From assembly GCA_014549065.1 (NCBI GenBank), contig JACDOX010000004.1, forward strand, positions 12,844,581 through 12,908,580: 64,000 nt of DNA. The letters are read 5' to 3'. Both the position numbers and the translations under genes were made by a program. Source of the stretch: Cardinalis cardinalis (lineage: Eukaryota > Chordata > Aves > Passeriformes > Cardinalidae). The notes under the pieces are model-generated. The model did not search any database. It was not told where the DNA came from and saw only the letters and a list, made by a program, of their open reading frames with translations. This document shows, in pieces, positions 23,016-36,760 of the stretch (the first letter of the stretch is position 1; every line of letters starts with the position of its first letter).

Positions 23016-26000
23016 AGTGAAAAACACTATTTCAGTCTTCTGGAATTGTCATTTTATTACAGATGTTATTAAAAAAGAACATCTGCATGTTACAGTTACT
23101 GCATTTTTTTAAGTTCTTGTCCAGACTAGAAGATACATATGCAGTGTGAATATTTTCTAACATTTATCCTAAAATATAAATCTGAATGGAGTTGAAAGTA
23201 AAGCTCTGTTTTATGAGTTTACTCTAAAGTAACCATTACAGAAACTAATCATATCTTTCCTGTTTTGGACAAGCATTATGTACTTATGAACAACTCAGCA
23301 GAAANTGGCATTTGTATTACTCTGAGAAAGGAATGTAGACAAGTAAATAANTACAAAATCAGGTCATTGTATTTGTTAGGAATACCGAGATGTCTTTCTT
23401 TGGAAAACAGACTATTTTTTAATTCATCAACTTTACTTTGGCTATCAAAAGGAAAAATCCACAATAATATTGAAAAGCCTATACACTTTTTTATTTTTGG
23501 GCCCTTCACTCTTCAGAGATGTAGAATTTTGTCTATTAATGGCTGTTCTTAGTTCAGTGAAACTGAAGAAAAAATAACTTCAATTACTAGAACAATCTTT
23601 GCATTTTTCATTTAGTTCAACTTTTAGCTCTGGAATAAATTTACAGAAGGTACACTTTGAAATATAATCAACTGGGGAGAAGAAAAAAAAATCCAAAACA
23701 AAACCACATTTGTTTTAAATACACTTTGGATTGAAGAGGTCATTCAGCTGTAGCTATTAAATGAAATCTGTGTCTGTGTTTAATTTAGTTTCACTGGCAT
23801 TTGTCAAGCACTTGATATAGTTGTACAGCATCTAACATCTAACTTTGTACTTGGGAAACACCAAGTCTACTTGAAATAATTAAAGTCTATTTAAAAATGG
23901 GATTTTGTGATACAATTTGATTGGGAAGAATGTATTACAGTATATTCAGCCCCTGTTACCAAATACACTGAAATGCTTTTATCAAGTGCTGTTCTTCACT
24001 GAGTTCTCATGTAATCACTGTGTTCAAAAGAAGGAAGAAAGGTAGTTAATGTCTCTAAATATAGTCCTGTTTTCTCTGTGTGGTATTTTCAAGAGCTTTA
24101 TTGAATTCTGTAATCTACTGAAGTCTTGAGAGTCCACAGCTCATCACACACATGTGCTCATAATCCTTCAGCTACTTCTGTGGGCATAGAAGAAGGGTTA
24201 TTAGTGTTTGATTATGTACAGCTTCAGTTTCAGAAGATGAGTTATGTTTTATCAGTAAATGAACCAGAAAAAGCACTTTTGCACATGCTATGAGGGGATA
24301 TTGCATATGAATGAATAAAGTAGATGGTTATTCAGCAGCCAGATGAATCAAATACATCCCTCAACATCTGGTGATGAGACATGAAGATNCATTAAGAACT
24401 AATTCTTTTGTCTATCACAAACAGTTTTTGTTTAATATTAAAATCCCCTGTTTAATTTTGATTAANTTACTCTTCAATCCACTATCCTTGTCAAGATAAA
24501 AATAAAAATTCAAGAATTAAAAATNAGGCACCTTTTGGAGTATTTAAATCCTCAAAAAATAGTCCAGGCTTCTGACCACAACTATATTCTTACTTATTGT
24601 CCTTGAAGACTGGATTTGTGTAAATTATTTTTAACTTCTTTGTTGTGGTGATTATGCCCCCATGGAAACAATTTATGAATTTGTGTTGACTCCTCAAATA
24701 GATTTGGCTGAAATACTCTTTGAAATGAGTAGACACCTTAGAAAAGATGAATCATGCTATTTCAGTCCTTCAATACATGTTTCAGGTTTTCATTTTGAAA
24801 GAATGGTTTGAAACCAAACAAAATTTTAAAGGCTTTTAGAAATTATTANGTGAAGAATAAAGTGAATAATCTTATTGACTGAAAATAGGATAAAAAATTG
24901 TTAGTGTTTTCCCATTTCATTTCGCTGACTATTGGAATTTCCATTTGGAGTCAGCTAGAGTTGCTTTTTCGTCATCTTGCTTCAGTATAAGCCCATTATT
25001 TACATACTGCTGGTTTGTTGAGTCTTATCACCAGCTTCTGACATATGGCCATTGGAAGCTTTCTTGTTTATAAACTCTGTCTTGAAAATGGCTTAGGTTT
25101 GTTTTTCCACTTCTTACTCACACTGAGTGTTTTCAACTTTGATTAAAAATCTCATTTTCAGCCTTAATTTTCATAGGTAGATTTTGATCACACAGTTTGT
25201 ATAACATGGATTGAATACTGGTTAAATACCTCTTCTGCATGATTACCTCACTCATGTTTAAATAAAAAAACAAACCTAAAAAGCTTCCAGCTGTTGCTTT
25301 GATGAGCAAAGCAAGCCAGCCNCTTTCAGTTTCATCTTGCGCTGAATCCACTTCCACAACATGTTCATTCAGTTGGGTTTTCTTGCTTCAGATTAATTTC
25401 TCTTTCTTGAACAGTGGCCAAAGCAGTACATGGTATATAGGATGTAGTTTCCAGACAGTGCTGCTAATAATGCCTTGTCTACATTGGAAATATTTCATCT
25501 AATAAAACTCAAGGTCATATTTGACATTTTTTCCACAGCAACCTGACACTGATGGTTTTTAGCCATTGTTGATCCACCCATATGCCTCTTTTTTCTCCTC
25601 TTCTATTTCAGCTGAATAGCCTGAGCTTAAAGCTAAAATTATTAATAGGAAGTAGTCTTCTGGAACTTGTAGCTAGCTCCTGCTCAGTGGCTGGATATTT
25701 CTGAATTGGTACTGCCATATGTCTTCTCTTTGGGAAATTGCTACTTTCAGAACTCTAAAAGAAACCTCTGGATTTACAGCTTGCNTCTGTCTAATTCCAG
25801 ACAGCTTTCATGTATTTCCCATCTCCACTATTTTCTTAATGTATATCCTTCCCAGATCTGTTCTGGATACTTGTGAAATACTGAAATCCTTTGCTCCAAC
25901 TCACACTTGCCCTCCTCCCTGAAGATAAAACTTCAGCATCCTCTCGACATGACTGGTCTTATTAAATATCTGTATGCAACCATATATTCAATTCAGGTCC

Positions 26001-27439
26001 CACTTCTCTCAGATTTTTTTTAAAGGTTGCCAAAAGGTGCTGTTTCTACCACAACAAGGGTGTCAAGATTTTCAATGCCTTCCGTGTCAGATGTCATAGT
26101 TTATGGATATATTTGTAATTTACTACTAGTCATGAAAGCTTTTATAAAAAAAAAAAAAAGGAAAGCATGTGAAATGAGCTTTTGGCTCATTTTAAATTGT
26201 TCAATATTGAGCTTCTTATGTCACCTCTTGTAAATGCTCTTTGTCATCCTAGTTTTGTTTAAGTCTGATCAAGTATTTTTGTAGCGGTGTCNCAAGACCC
26301 CTCTCATCATGTAAGATACAAATTCCAGAAGTTTTAAATCTTTAGCCTAAACAANTTCTACATCCCTACTCTGTGTTCTCACCCCTTTCAAGTCTCTTCT
26401 CAGTTCAGAACAGATTTTCTCACTCATCTCTTTCTTATATTTTCAACTTCTGTCAAAAACACTTTAAAGACTTCCAAATTACACATTTCAGTTACAGTGT
26501 CTTAATGTACTCCTTCACAAGCTATGTGACATGGAACAAAAATCTTGAGCCCAGTACCCTGGTGAATACATTGCTCCTTTTCCTGGTTTATTTTTAACAT
26601 CTATGCACAACTAAGTGTATTTGTTCTTTATTATGAACTGTTGAGGATGAGGCTGGATTCATTTTAGGGTTAATTTGCGCAGGAGTGGATGCCACCATTG
26701 AATGGTACTCCAGGAGTGTGCAGCTTAAAGTCAGTGGTGCTGCTGCTCTAACAGGAAAGGGGAAGAGCAGGAAAGCAGTTTTTCAGCTCCATATCTTACT
26801 ATCAACATCTGCTGTGAAAGCTCATCCATTCCTCACCAAAGATTTCGGTCCAGAGCCCAGAATTAGATTTCTTTGTCTTTAAGATCATGTAGGTAGTTGA
26901 CTAAAGCAAACTTGCATTTAAACTCTTAATGTGAATACCTTCATTTAAAATTTAAGGCAGTAAAGTAAGTGAGCAAAATGAGTAAAATTAAAGACAGTAG
27001 ACAGATGCAATATTCATCAGGAGCTCAATTTCTGAATTCTCTGCCACACTTCCAAAAATAGTGCCTCTCAGAAGTATCTCTAAAAAGTGCAGTACCCCCA
27101 AAAGTGTTTAACTCCGGGCACACAACCTCTGCCATGGAAGAGGGTAAACAATCCCTATACCTGTATGTTTACAGCTGTTGCATACTAATATTTCAGTGTA
27201 TTCTGTAGACATAGCAAAATCACTCTAGGTTCAGTAATTGATTTCTGTAGAAGTTTGATTAGTGTACAACAGAACTGGATAAAAATAGTACTTTTAAATT
27301 ACAGAGGTAATACACCAGCTGTGTTCTCCTTCTGTTTAAAATCTGTTTCGTTTTGGTTACATCTTACAGACCAATGTAGTGAGGATAGGGAATACCAGAG
27401 CAGCGTGTGTTATATTCACACTCCACCAAGGAGAATGTA
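23016..27439. other. AT-rich noncoding sequence, no gene seen
   Basis: More than 4 kb without a recognised repeat or exon. Contents noted: a 13-A run near 26147-26159, a pyrimidine-rich + strand between about 25.8 and 26.6 kb (possibly a very old antisense repeat, not identified), and a slightly GC-richer piece at 26.65-26.88 kb with a 65-codon frame of no known family. Confidence 0.45.
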
Positions 27440-27462
27440 TTCCCTCAGGCTTCCTGAGGGAA
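27440..27462. repeat. Perfect 10-bp-arm hairpin, 3-nt loop
   Basis: TTCCCTCAGG at 27440-27449 is followed by CTT and then by its exact complement CCTGAGGGAA at 27453-27462. It is GC-richer than the surrounding DNA and is a stable short stem. No T-run follows to make it terminator-like, and such terminators are not expected in an animal genome. Confidence 0.85.
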
Positions 27463-28480
27463 GCTTTGATTTGGAAAGAGTGAATCATTGCTGACCTCTT
27501 CTGAGCTGCAGAGAGATGGTCAAAAGGTTTTATGAAATGCAAGTGTGAGTACAGGCAGATGAAAATCAGATTTCTTCTTTCTCATTAATGGTTTTCCTGT
27601 CTGTAGAGGTAAAGCTTGAGGGTTTAATTTTGCTTAACACGCTTCTTTTAGGAGGGCTNTTCCCCTCAGCATGAAGGATGCTTCTGCTAGGGATCAGGAA
27701 AGAAACTGTGATCTGTGTAGACCTGTAGAAATACTTTCTGATATCTGCCTGTCTGTTCTCCCATGCCAAACTATTCTGGTGTAGGCCCCTGAGCTGGACC
27801 TCCCTCTTGATCTATCGATGCTGAATGGCCTGCTCTCCTTTGGGACAACCCATCTCATCTGCTTTTTCTGTAGCCCTTCTGTTGGACCTGAAGCATAGTT
27901 TCACAGAGCGTGTATAGGTTAACATTTTAGTTCAGTTGTTTTGGAGAGAATGTCCACATTTTCCCCACTGACTATTTGGTTTGTACCATGAACAGTACTG
28001 CAGCTCTTAAATGGTTTTCTCTGGAGTGGAACTGAAAAGATGTGCCCCAGGTGTTTCATCTAGTGTATTCCAGCCACTAAGACCTGGCATTCAGTCTCCA
28101 GAACCAAGCTTGGCTCGGCCTTAAACTGTCAAATTCCTGTGTTGTCCTCAATGCCAGCTGATTTGTTATTGCAGCAGCGTTTGCCTGTTGTGTATGGCAA
28201 CACAGATNTGGCTTAGCAGGTGTATCAGGTAAAGAAGGTGAGGAAAGGTGCATCGACGTNTGTCAGAGAGAAACAGTGCCTTTCTTTGTGCATGAGTAAC
28301 GGCACAGAAAAGNAGTCCTCATTGCACATATGTGGGAGTTATAAAATAATAGTTCTGTGAATGGTATGGTCTGTGGCTAAGCAGTGGAGGGACAAGATAA
28401 ATTAATGAAATTGTGACTTAAACCATACTCTGTCCTACACTCATCCTATTTTAATTCACATCTTTGACAGGATTTATTTC
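27463..28480. other. Noncoding sequence, no gene seen
   Basis: Unique sequence of mixed composition with three single N positions between 28.2 and 28.32 kb. No exon or repeat was recognised. Confidence 0.5.
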
Positions 28481-28540
28481 ATTTTTTTAATAGCACATCA
28501 GATATTTTATTTTTGTTTAATATCACATCAGATTTATTTT
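28481..28540 (+). repeat. 30-bp tandem duplication, two copies
   Basis: Bases 28481-28510 and 28511-28540 align end to end with about 24 of 30 positions identical, sharing the core CACATCAGAT. This is a diverged local duplication. Confidence 0.8.
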
Positions 28541-30139
28541 TTCCAGAAAGGAGTTGATTTGTTTTCCTAAAGGGATAATAAAATATCTCAGTATTAAGTT
28601 AGTTATTAAAGATATTAGTTTAGCCCAAAGCAACTCCGAAGGGTAGTTTAAAATTAAAGTGAAGGAATGTATGTAGCATGCAATAATATGGGGCTCTCTT
28701 GAGTCAGATACAGTATTGACACTAATACAATTTTCATTTCTTAGGACAGACAAAATAGTTTAAGATACAAATACTACATTAGTGAAAAATATCTGCTACA
28801 GCTGGGTAATCGCCTCTATTTTGTCAAGTATTGTACTATTTTTGGAGATTATATTGATTTAATATCTTTAACTACTGTTCTTACATTGCTAGTTTTTTAA
28901 TTGNTAGTTGCTTTGCACATAATGACATGATAATAATTATCTTGGTTTGTTGCTGAAAGATTGTTGAGTGGTTTCGTACATTCTGTCTGGATTTTTAATT
29001 TGGTGGATCCAAAAATTGGAGTTTGGGTCTCATCCTGCATTGTAGGGAACTTGAATAGGAATGGGAGTCAGTGGGAGGTGAGCATCCACTGCCTGATACT
29101 GTTGATTCATCACCTGAGTGAAAGCTAGAAGAAATATCCTCAAAACCTGCTTCAGCTAAGCATTAATAAATAAGTANAAATTTCTATTGTGTTCTATTAG
29201 TGAGCAATGTGAATTTGTGCCATTTTGCAGGCATGTTTGGTTTTNTTTTTTCTATGAGTTCACTGGCAATTGCAGTCATGCTGTCAATACTAGCATGACT
29301 GCAAATAGGCACACACTTTATTGTAGAACTGTAGGGGACTGCATTAGCATAAATGAANAGTATATTGATTTTGCCACCACACTGCCCCTTGAATAGGCTG
29401 CTTGCTTTCTGAATCCATGAGCACAGACAGATTCTTTAAAGTGTGTACTCTTCTNTGGCAATAAAAAATAAGTTTAATGCTTAACCACACTGAAGAGGTG
29501 TCGGCCTGGAAGGAATGAGGCATTATGAATGCTATCACCACAGACAGTTGCAACAAACTGTGGGAGTCACAGTTATGNGTTCAAGAACCCGTTTTTCTCC
29601 CACACACACTTATCTCTTGTCATACTCTCAACAGTTTGAAAATTTCAAATGTTTCTCAGAATATCCTTCTGCTGAGGAGATTAATACAAATATAAGCAGC
29701 AACCCATATCTGTTTTCCACATTTGTTCACAGCCCAATTTAAGGTATAGATTTATATGCTGACCAACATATGGGAGTTAAGGCCATGAAGGAGACATTAC
29801 TTCAAATAGTGAAATAGACTGCCTCTGAACCCAGGACATNCTTTTGAATCAAAGTACCTAATTTATACACATTATAGTTAGATTGGTTTCATTCAGGACA
29901 ATTGGAGAAGTGCTGGAGAGATTGTCTATTTAACTGAACATGAAATTTGCCCCTTTATGGATTCCCTGTTTCGTTCATGTGTTACTGCCTTCTTCAGGAA
30001 GTGGTGAAATTTATGTTATGTACTGTAATTTATGTTTAGGATTTAAGAGCTTTTGGTATTTCTCCTCTTAAAGTGTATGTGTTTTCAGTAGTTCAAATAA
30101 GGGATCTTCAGAATTTTTGCATGTTTAATGTTATTTTTC
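28541..30139. other. AT-rich noncoding sequence, no gene seen
   Basis: Unique AT-rich DNA. Short inverted words occur (for example TTGCAGTCATG and CATGACTGCAAA near 29270-29305), but no gene, RNA or transposon was recognised. Confidence 0.5.
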
Positions 30140-30560
30140 CTAGGCTGTGTGGTGGTTTTGGTTACGTAGCTAAAGTCTTGTGTAATTGTAATTAAAACAG
30201 AAATACCTTCTTGTGGCCCAGTCAAATTAAAACAAGACTACCTTCCTATGGAAAATTTTGATATCCTTAGTCACAATCAATAATTGTTGCTGCAATTAGT
30301 AATTAAAAGAAAATTTTCCTGCATTCCAGTGCCTCGGGCACCTAACCTCTTTTGAGCAATAACTTTTAGAGGCAATGTGGGCTTGAATTTTCTCATGCCT
30401 TAGCTGCAAATGAGCCATTAGCATTCAGCAGCCGATAATTTGGCCCTGTGAGTTGCGGTTTCCTTAAAGAACATGTGCCAATTAAGCAAGATGAACCTCA
30501 GAGCTGTCAACAGTGCAGTGATGATGTACCAAATGGCTATAGTCATCAGCTCTTCTAGGA
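30140..30560. promoter_or_regulatory. Candidate conserved noncoding element (enhancer-like)
   Basis: About 420 bp with the look of a deeply conserved vertebrate enhancer. An inverted pair of SOX-like sites, ACAAT at 30273-30277 and ATTGT at 30283-30287, is separated by 5 bp. TAATTA homeodomain cores lie at 30189-30194 and 30300-30305. A non-repetitive, balanced-composition core follows with no stop-free frame. Such SOX plus homeodomain clusters are common in developmental enhancers (established knowledge). That this segment is conserved or active is inference. It stands out from its AT-rich flanks and is my strongest regulatory candidate in the window. Confidence 0.35.
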
Positions 30561-33500
30561 AATAATAGGTGTTTTGAAGAACAGTCTGACAGATCTGTTC
30601 TTTGTGGGATCAAGTGCAAAGGAATAAGTCAAAAATTGAAAGGGGGTGAACCAGAAGTAAATCTTGTTAGCTTTATGAGTCTCATCATAAGCTTCAGTCA
30701 GCCTAATGCAGTGAACACAAGCCTTCAATGTGTGCTTAAGATAATGAGAGCCAGTACTTGCTCAGACTTGTGGTCTCGTCACTAATCTGTGTCAGTAATG
30801 CCCGAGAACCAGAGTACAAGAGGCATCCCAGTCAAGAGCAGTTGACATCCCTTAGAAACCNTGCAAAACCAGTGACCATGTCTGTACTGCCAGTTAAATG
30901 TTTTATCCTTTTTAGGTTCTCAGAATATATCTNTAAGAGGAGATCCCTTCTTTTTTTGTTTGTCTTTCTCACCCGTTTTCTGTCTCTCTGTTTTTACTGA
31001 CATAAGGATCTGGAAGCAAAACAATTTAACAGCTCTTGTAGAGGTAGAAGAATGAAGAGGAGCAGCTGCTAATTTAATTGAAATGGGAATGTGGCCAAAG
31101 ATCTGAGATAATGATTGCAGCAATTCTTGTGAGAGCCCTCATGCACATCTTTACACCACAGAAAAAAACTGCATGGGGCAGTTGAAACCATGCTGAGCTT
31201 GAGTTAATGTAACCAATTGAGGAGGTATGTCTGAAATGTTCCACTTAAAACACCAGTATTATTTTTTTTTTAAAAAGAGGAAACTCAAGGATATATTTAG
31301 CTTAGTGATTTTTTAAAAGAAACTTTTTAGGGCTATGACATGGTATTGGAATACATAGTAATCAGAAATTTATAATAGAGAGTTATCAGGTGAAAGATAG
31401 AAAAGATCTATGTTCAGCTTCAGAAGAAAACAGAAGATACAGAAAGATGGAAATTTACTTACAGTTCTGAATCTTGTTGCATTTCAGATAAAGTGAATTT
31501 TGCATAACTTCTGGTCTGAGTTGAGCTCCCTTACTGTGTCTGTGACAAAAGTTGACAGTTCATCCCAACTCACAGATTTTTTTGGTGTTGCAGAAATGTG
31601 CTGCCCTCTTTGGCTGCAAACAGTAGGAGAATTGATAAATTGATAAATCTTCATTGTAAGAAACCCTGAAATACTTTTCATCCAGACGATTCATTTCCTC
31701 AGTGGGTGTCACAGCCTGGTAGCAGTAACCACTGCAATACCTGGTGATGCATGGAGGGAGGGACAAAGGGTGGTGAAGGGAGAGCTTTTATGCATCTAAT
31801 CCAGCTGCAACTCACTTCTTCATGACAGGAGCGTTTTAACATATGTTTTTGGAGGAATCAACACANGGAGATATCTATATGCTGGTATTTCCATCATTAG
31901 ACTATATGACTAAACTTAGGATAGATGAAAACAAATAAAAGTGAATGCTACTCTTTCTGCTAAATCTTTTAATTTTGACAAAAAAATATATTTGTGATTA
32001 AAGGTTTTGGAGTTGGTAGCTTGGTTTTGGNTTTGTTTTTGGTTTCAAAGAGTGTTAACCTTCTGTGAAAAGCTTTGAGTTTCCATTAAAAAAAAACCTC
32101 AAGAAAGTTTCTGAAACCTTTTTACTTTGGTGCTCTACCGTATAATTTCCTGGAATTTGAAGAGCAGTTTATTTGTGGTCTCATTCTCTAGTCAATACAT
32201 GTTCCTTTTATCTCCTGTTCTAAGTTTTCAAGAACACAGTCCATGAGAATNTATTGTGTCCTTGCGGAATCTGGCTTAAAAAGGGGAGTGGAAATGGAAG
32301 GTAGAGGAGTGACACCAAATGAGCCCTGGGGGGAAATTGGTGACNATCTTCTGATTAACCACATTTGTGCCACAGGGGGTTTAGTTGTGCCNTGGACAGT
32401 GAGTTTACAAAAAATGATTAAAGGACAGAGATCTCCTCCATCATAAAACATGGATGACAAATGAATGCTTTAGATCCAAGTCCCCAGAGCAATGACTAGA
32501 GAAATAGAGTAAGATAGCACCAAACTGCTATTCCTGGGAAAAAGAACATGGACAGGACCCCATTCCTTTTCTGGAATAGTCCCTGTTTGATTAGAGCCTT
32601 ATTTGAATACTTTAAAGATGCTGTCATTACAATTGAAATAGAAATAAATTTACAACTTTTCATCTGGACTGTATTCTGGNCTTGTTTGACCAGTGTGAGA
32701 GGCTCCATTATAACTTTTAGATGCTTTCCCTTTTGAGGAAAATCAAGCCCATCTCTCTGTGTCCCAATGGACTGGCTCAAGGAAATGTCCCACATAATTT
32801 TTAAGTACTAATAGCAGTATAATTAGAAAATATTTAGTCTTTCCACCATGAATACTTTCATTTACAAAGAGAAATATGGCCCCAGTGTGGAAAGACTGGA
32901 AAAATAAAAAGAACTCTGTGTGTTCTTTTTAAGAAAAGAAGCTTAATTTAAATAAAATTAAACCTGATATAAAAAGCCTTAAGGCCTTTAAAAATATTTT
33001 CATTTTTAATCCTGAGTATGTTGTATTTTTATAGCAGTTTCAGAAGAAACTGTGTTTCTTGTTGCCACCCTTTGATATCCATTTCATTATCCTTTCTGAA
33101 TGGAAAGAAAATAGAATATATTGCTGTGATCTCTATGGCTATTGCAGCCTTGCAAAAATCAGGATTTCAATACAGCACCAAACTATTCTAATCAAAAGTT
33201 AGTATATGCTTTCAAAGGTCCCATTTAAGATTGGTGTCTAGTCTCATTCTTTGGTTATAGAGAACACCAACAGTAAATCAAGTGTGGAAATACTGCTAAA
33301 TGGAGGCATAAGTCTACAAACTTTTCTATGGTATCTTTTTAGGGTTTGTTTTTAATGCCTAGCCACAGGCATCTGGTGCTGTTTGAGATTGTCCAGGTCT
33401 TCTCCTGACCAACAGCTGTGGCCTCTGGGGAATGCAGGTCGCCTACTGATTGTCTGTCTTCTGCCAGCCCTGGGCAGATGACTCAGTGCATCTCCAGTGG

Positions 33501-35188
33501 CAATTGGTGTCAGTGTTTGGGCAAGTGAGCTGAGTTCCCATGCATTTGTTCTGATTTCGCCACTGTTCATGTTTTCTGTCCTTTTTATATGCCTAGCACT
33601 AAATATACTTCAGTAATTAAGTTAATGTCACATCTGATAGGAAAATAGTGTACACACAGATTTGGAGTGCTTCAGGTCTGTCAGTAGCTCTACATGTCAC
33701 CTTGGGAAACNGAAACTGCACGAGTAGAGTCATGTTGTTGTTTGTTCCTGCTGTGTCTTGCCAGCATGATGACCACAAAGATTTGTTGCCAATCTCCTGG
33801 GCCTCAATTATAGGTTATTGCTGATNTGATCAGGTGCAAGTTGTTTTTATCATCTGCATTCATTTACCCCTATTTCAAGAGTGGCATGCAAATAAACACA
33901 CACACTTTTCATTATGTGACTGAATATGACTTAAGCATATAGTTTTTTATAAAGTACTGAAGGAAAAGTGGAGGACAGAGATAGCAGNTTCTTCTGGAGG
34001 TGTATGATTGTTGGGGAGAAGGAATTTTCAGAAAAAAAAATCTAAAATGGAGACTAATAATCGCTCTGAATCCAAGCTCTTAGTTACAGGAGCTGGCAGT
34101 NTAAAGTGGTAGAGTTGGTCCTGACTGCCCAAGCTGGGTTTCTGAAGGTCTTTAGATGCATCTGGGTCCCTCCCAGTGGTGAGGGTGATCCCTGGGAAAC
34201 CAAGACACTGCTTATTGCTGGCAGGGGCCTTTGTGGTGAGCCCTTGNCTGTTTCTCGCTGACACCTAGAGGTTTCCATAAATACAATTTACTATTATCAC
34301 ATGGCAGAGCATTGTAAGTGTGTTGAGGATCTTCTGATAAAAGAGAAAGCAAGTAGAGTTACACTTGTTTCCTGTCTCTAAAACCACTTTCTGATTATGC
34401 AGGTTGTTCTACTGCAACCCAGCAAGCCAGGAAAACTAAAGCAAAGTTTCTTGAAACATGTAGGGGGAAAAAAAAAGTCATCACTATGGATTTATCATTG
34501 TTTTGTTCCTTTCTGGAAGTTTGTTGAGGGAAAACATCACCAGGACTTCCATGCCCATACCTTGACGTAGAGAGCCCTTAGTTGTCTTGCAGGGTTTTAT
34601 TTCCTTCCTGTGCATGTGTGGTTGCCATCTGCANTAATCAAACTCAATCAGCAGAAGGATTCAACTGCTTTGCATTAACTATTGTTCTCCTGACTGCAGT
34701 ATTTTGTAATAGATTTTTAAGACTGCACTGACTCATACAATGCATATCTAATCAAAAGTAAATTAAACTGCATACACTGACTTGATATGANAGAAAAGCA
34801 TTTACAACACCAGAATAGTGACACCGGTTTTTAAAAAAGATTTTTTTAAAACAGGTGAGTGTTTTGTTGGCATATATTATTGTATGTCCTTAGATCAGAC
34901 TTTTAATTTTTAATTTGTGTTTTTATTCGAGGTGATTTGAGTCCTTAAAATTTTCATGTACTTAAAAATTTCATACACTTAAGCAGAACTGGAGTTCNTA
35001 CATATTCATAGTTTGAAGAATTATGCTAACAACAGTTCTTTGTAATTTTAGGCAGTCTTTATCAATTTTCACCTGCATTTTAAACCGATTATGTAGCACC
35101 TATGTTTCTAAAATTTCTGTAAATCTGGTCATCACTACTACAGCTATCTTTGCTCTTTTAACACTTTAATTTGAATTGTGTGTTGACA
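30561..35188. other. Noncoding sequence, no gene seen
   Basis: About 4.6 kb of unique sequence. Slightly GC-richer pieces lie at 33.35-33.57 kb and 34.08-34.26 kb. A T- and G-rich stretch occurs near 32.02-32.05 kb. Frames of up to about 99 codons occur on both strands without recognisable motifs. No transposon, exon or RNA gene was identified. Confidence 0.45.
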
Positions 35189-35268
35189 ATATAAATAATA
35201 ATAAAATAATATATAATATTAAATAATAATAATANTTTATAATATTAAAAATNNTTTTAANAATTATA
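35189..35268. repeat. AT-only microsatellite, (TAA)n-like
   Basis: Eighty bases of A and T, mainly TAA and ATAATA units, containing four N positions clustered at 35235-35261. The N cluster marks an assembly or length ambiguity, as expected for an unstable AT repeat. Confidence 0.85.
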
Positions 35269-36760
35269 GTTTAGCTATAAATTTGACCAATGAGTTAGTG
35301 TCTACAGAAATGACACCAGTGTAGTAAATAAAGAGTTGTGCCTNGCTCATTAGTGTAGATATCTGCAGAAGCTGCAAAACCTGCCCAAGAAGCCAATTAA
35401 TTCCCCTTAACATGGCACAGCAACTTCCTCTGCTGAGTTACTGATCTTTGAGGTGGCTTCAGTGGCTGTGGTTTCAGACCAAGGTGCTGGGCAAACAGGG
35501 TTGTATTATGTATTGAACATGTACTTTCTGTATGTAACAGACTCAGAATGTCCCCATCCCACAGAAATATGTCCTACAGCATTCCAGGAAGCTTCAGCTC
35601 TTGACTCAAACAGATTCTTTTCAGATCCAAAGGAGTTGAAGCAGATTTTTTTTTTTTTTGGAGAAAGAAGTAGCTCTTGGGTCCCTAGTTACGATCACTG
35701 TGAGGATTTGCACAAGTATTGAAATATTGCCCCCCCAGGTAGACTGTTCCCTAATCCCAGAACTTTTGGGGAGACACACCTTACAGTGTGATAATTTTTC
35801 TTCTAGATGGCTCTTGCCAAATATAAACAAAAAATTTTGAATCCATAGGCAACCCTGCNGGTGTAACTCTAAGCCTCTCAAGCTTCCAAAAGATTCTCCT
35901 TGTCTGTTAATATGCAATTCTTATACAGAATTTTTTTAAGTGTTCTCTGAGCATTGGTCCCCACAGCAGCCTCAGAAATTCTAGAACATTGTCCCCATTG
36001 TTTGTATTTGAGAAGGTCTACCTCTGAACCTGTCACAGCATCATACTAGATTCCCAATCCCACCTGCTCTCTCACAGAAGTCCTGCAGCGGGCTGTGTCT
36101 TACCAAAGCTTTCTGCTCAGGATGTGCACATTTGATGCAATCAAAACAGTGAAAGATAGGAGGGCTGCAGATACTGTTTCCTGTATTTCCTGTGGTTTTC
36201 TCATGGGCTTTTTTTTTATGGTTGTAAGATAAGACTGTTATCCCTTTCATCATAATAAGAAATTAATCATAATTACATAATCTGGAGATCATGGAGATTT
36301 CCCAACATTTATGCTAANTTAGCTGACTTGTTTCTGGATTTTTGCCTCTTTCAGATTTTCATTTTCCTTTGAAACTACTCAGTAAAAGAAACCTGTTGTA
36401 ATGTCAAGACAATTAAGTGGTACAAATTTAATCTAGATTGCAATAAAAAAAAAATCAGTGCTCTTGTTATTAAGTTATATAGGAATTTTAATGAGAAAGA
36501 AAACAGCTGGTATATATGCAACAGCCNCCAAAGAAAGCAAATCATTAGTAGATTTTAGTACCCTCTTTATATTAATAAATCTAGAGCAAATCATTATCTG
36601 AAAGAAATAGATANATATTATTTTAACTAAATTTCCACAGGAATTTGACTTATTTTCCTTCCATGGGTAGTAATTTGTATTAATTACCTTCAGTTCAGCT
36701 ACTCTGATAGAAGCAGTGGAATTTTTCCATGAAATACCATCTGAAGACTAAGAGAAATGA
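35269..36760. other. Noncoding sequence, no gene seen
   Basis: Unique sequence. Frames near 35.45-35.92 kb overlap on opposite strands (60 to 98 codons) and have no recognisable product. A run of 14 T at 35647-35660 and a C-run at 35731-35737 are the only simple sequences. Confidence 0.45.

Noticed and set aside
22828..23112. Gly/Phe/Trp-rich frame of about 95 codons
   Set aside because: It is a direct translation of the G/T low-complexity tract.
25860..26600. Antisense old CR1/L3 fragment suggested by pyrimidine-rich text
   Set aside because: No run of landmarks in the right order could be found, unlike the clear series at 52668-53560.
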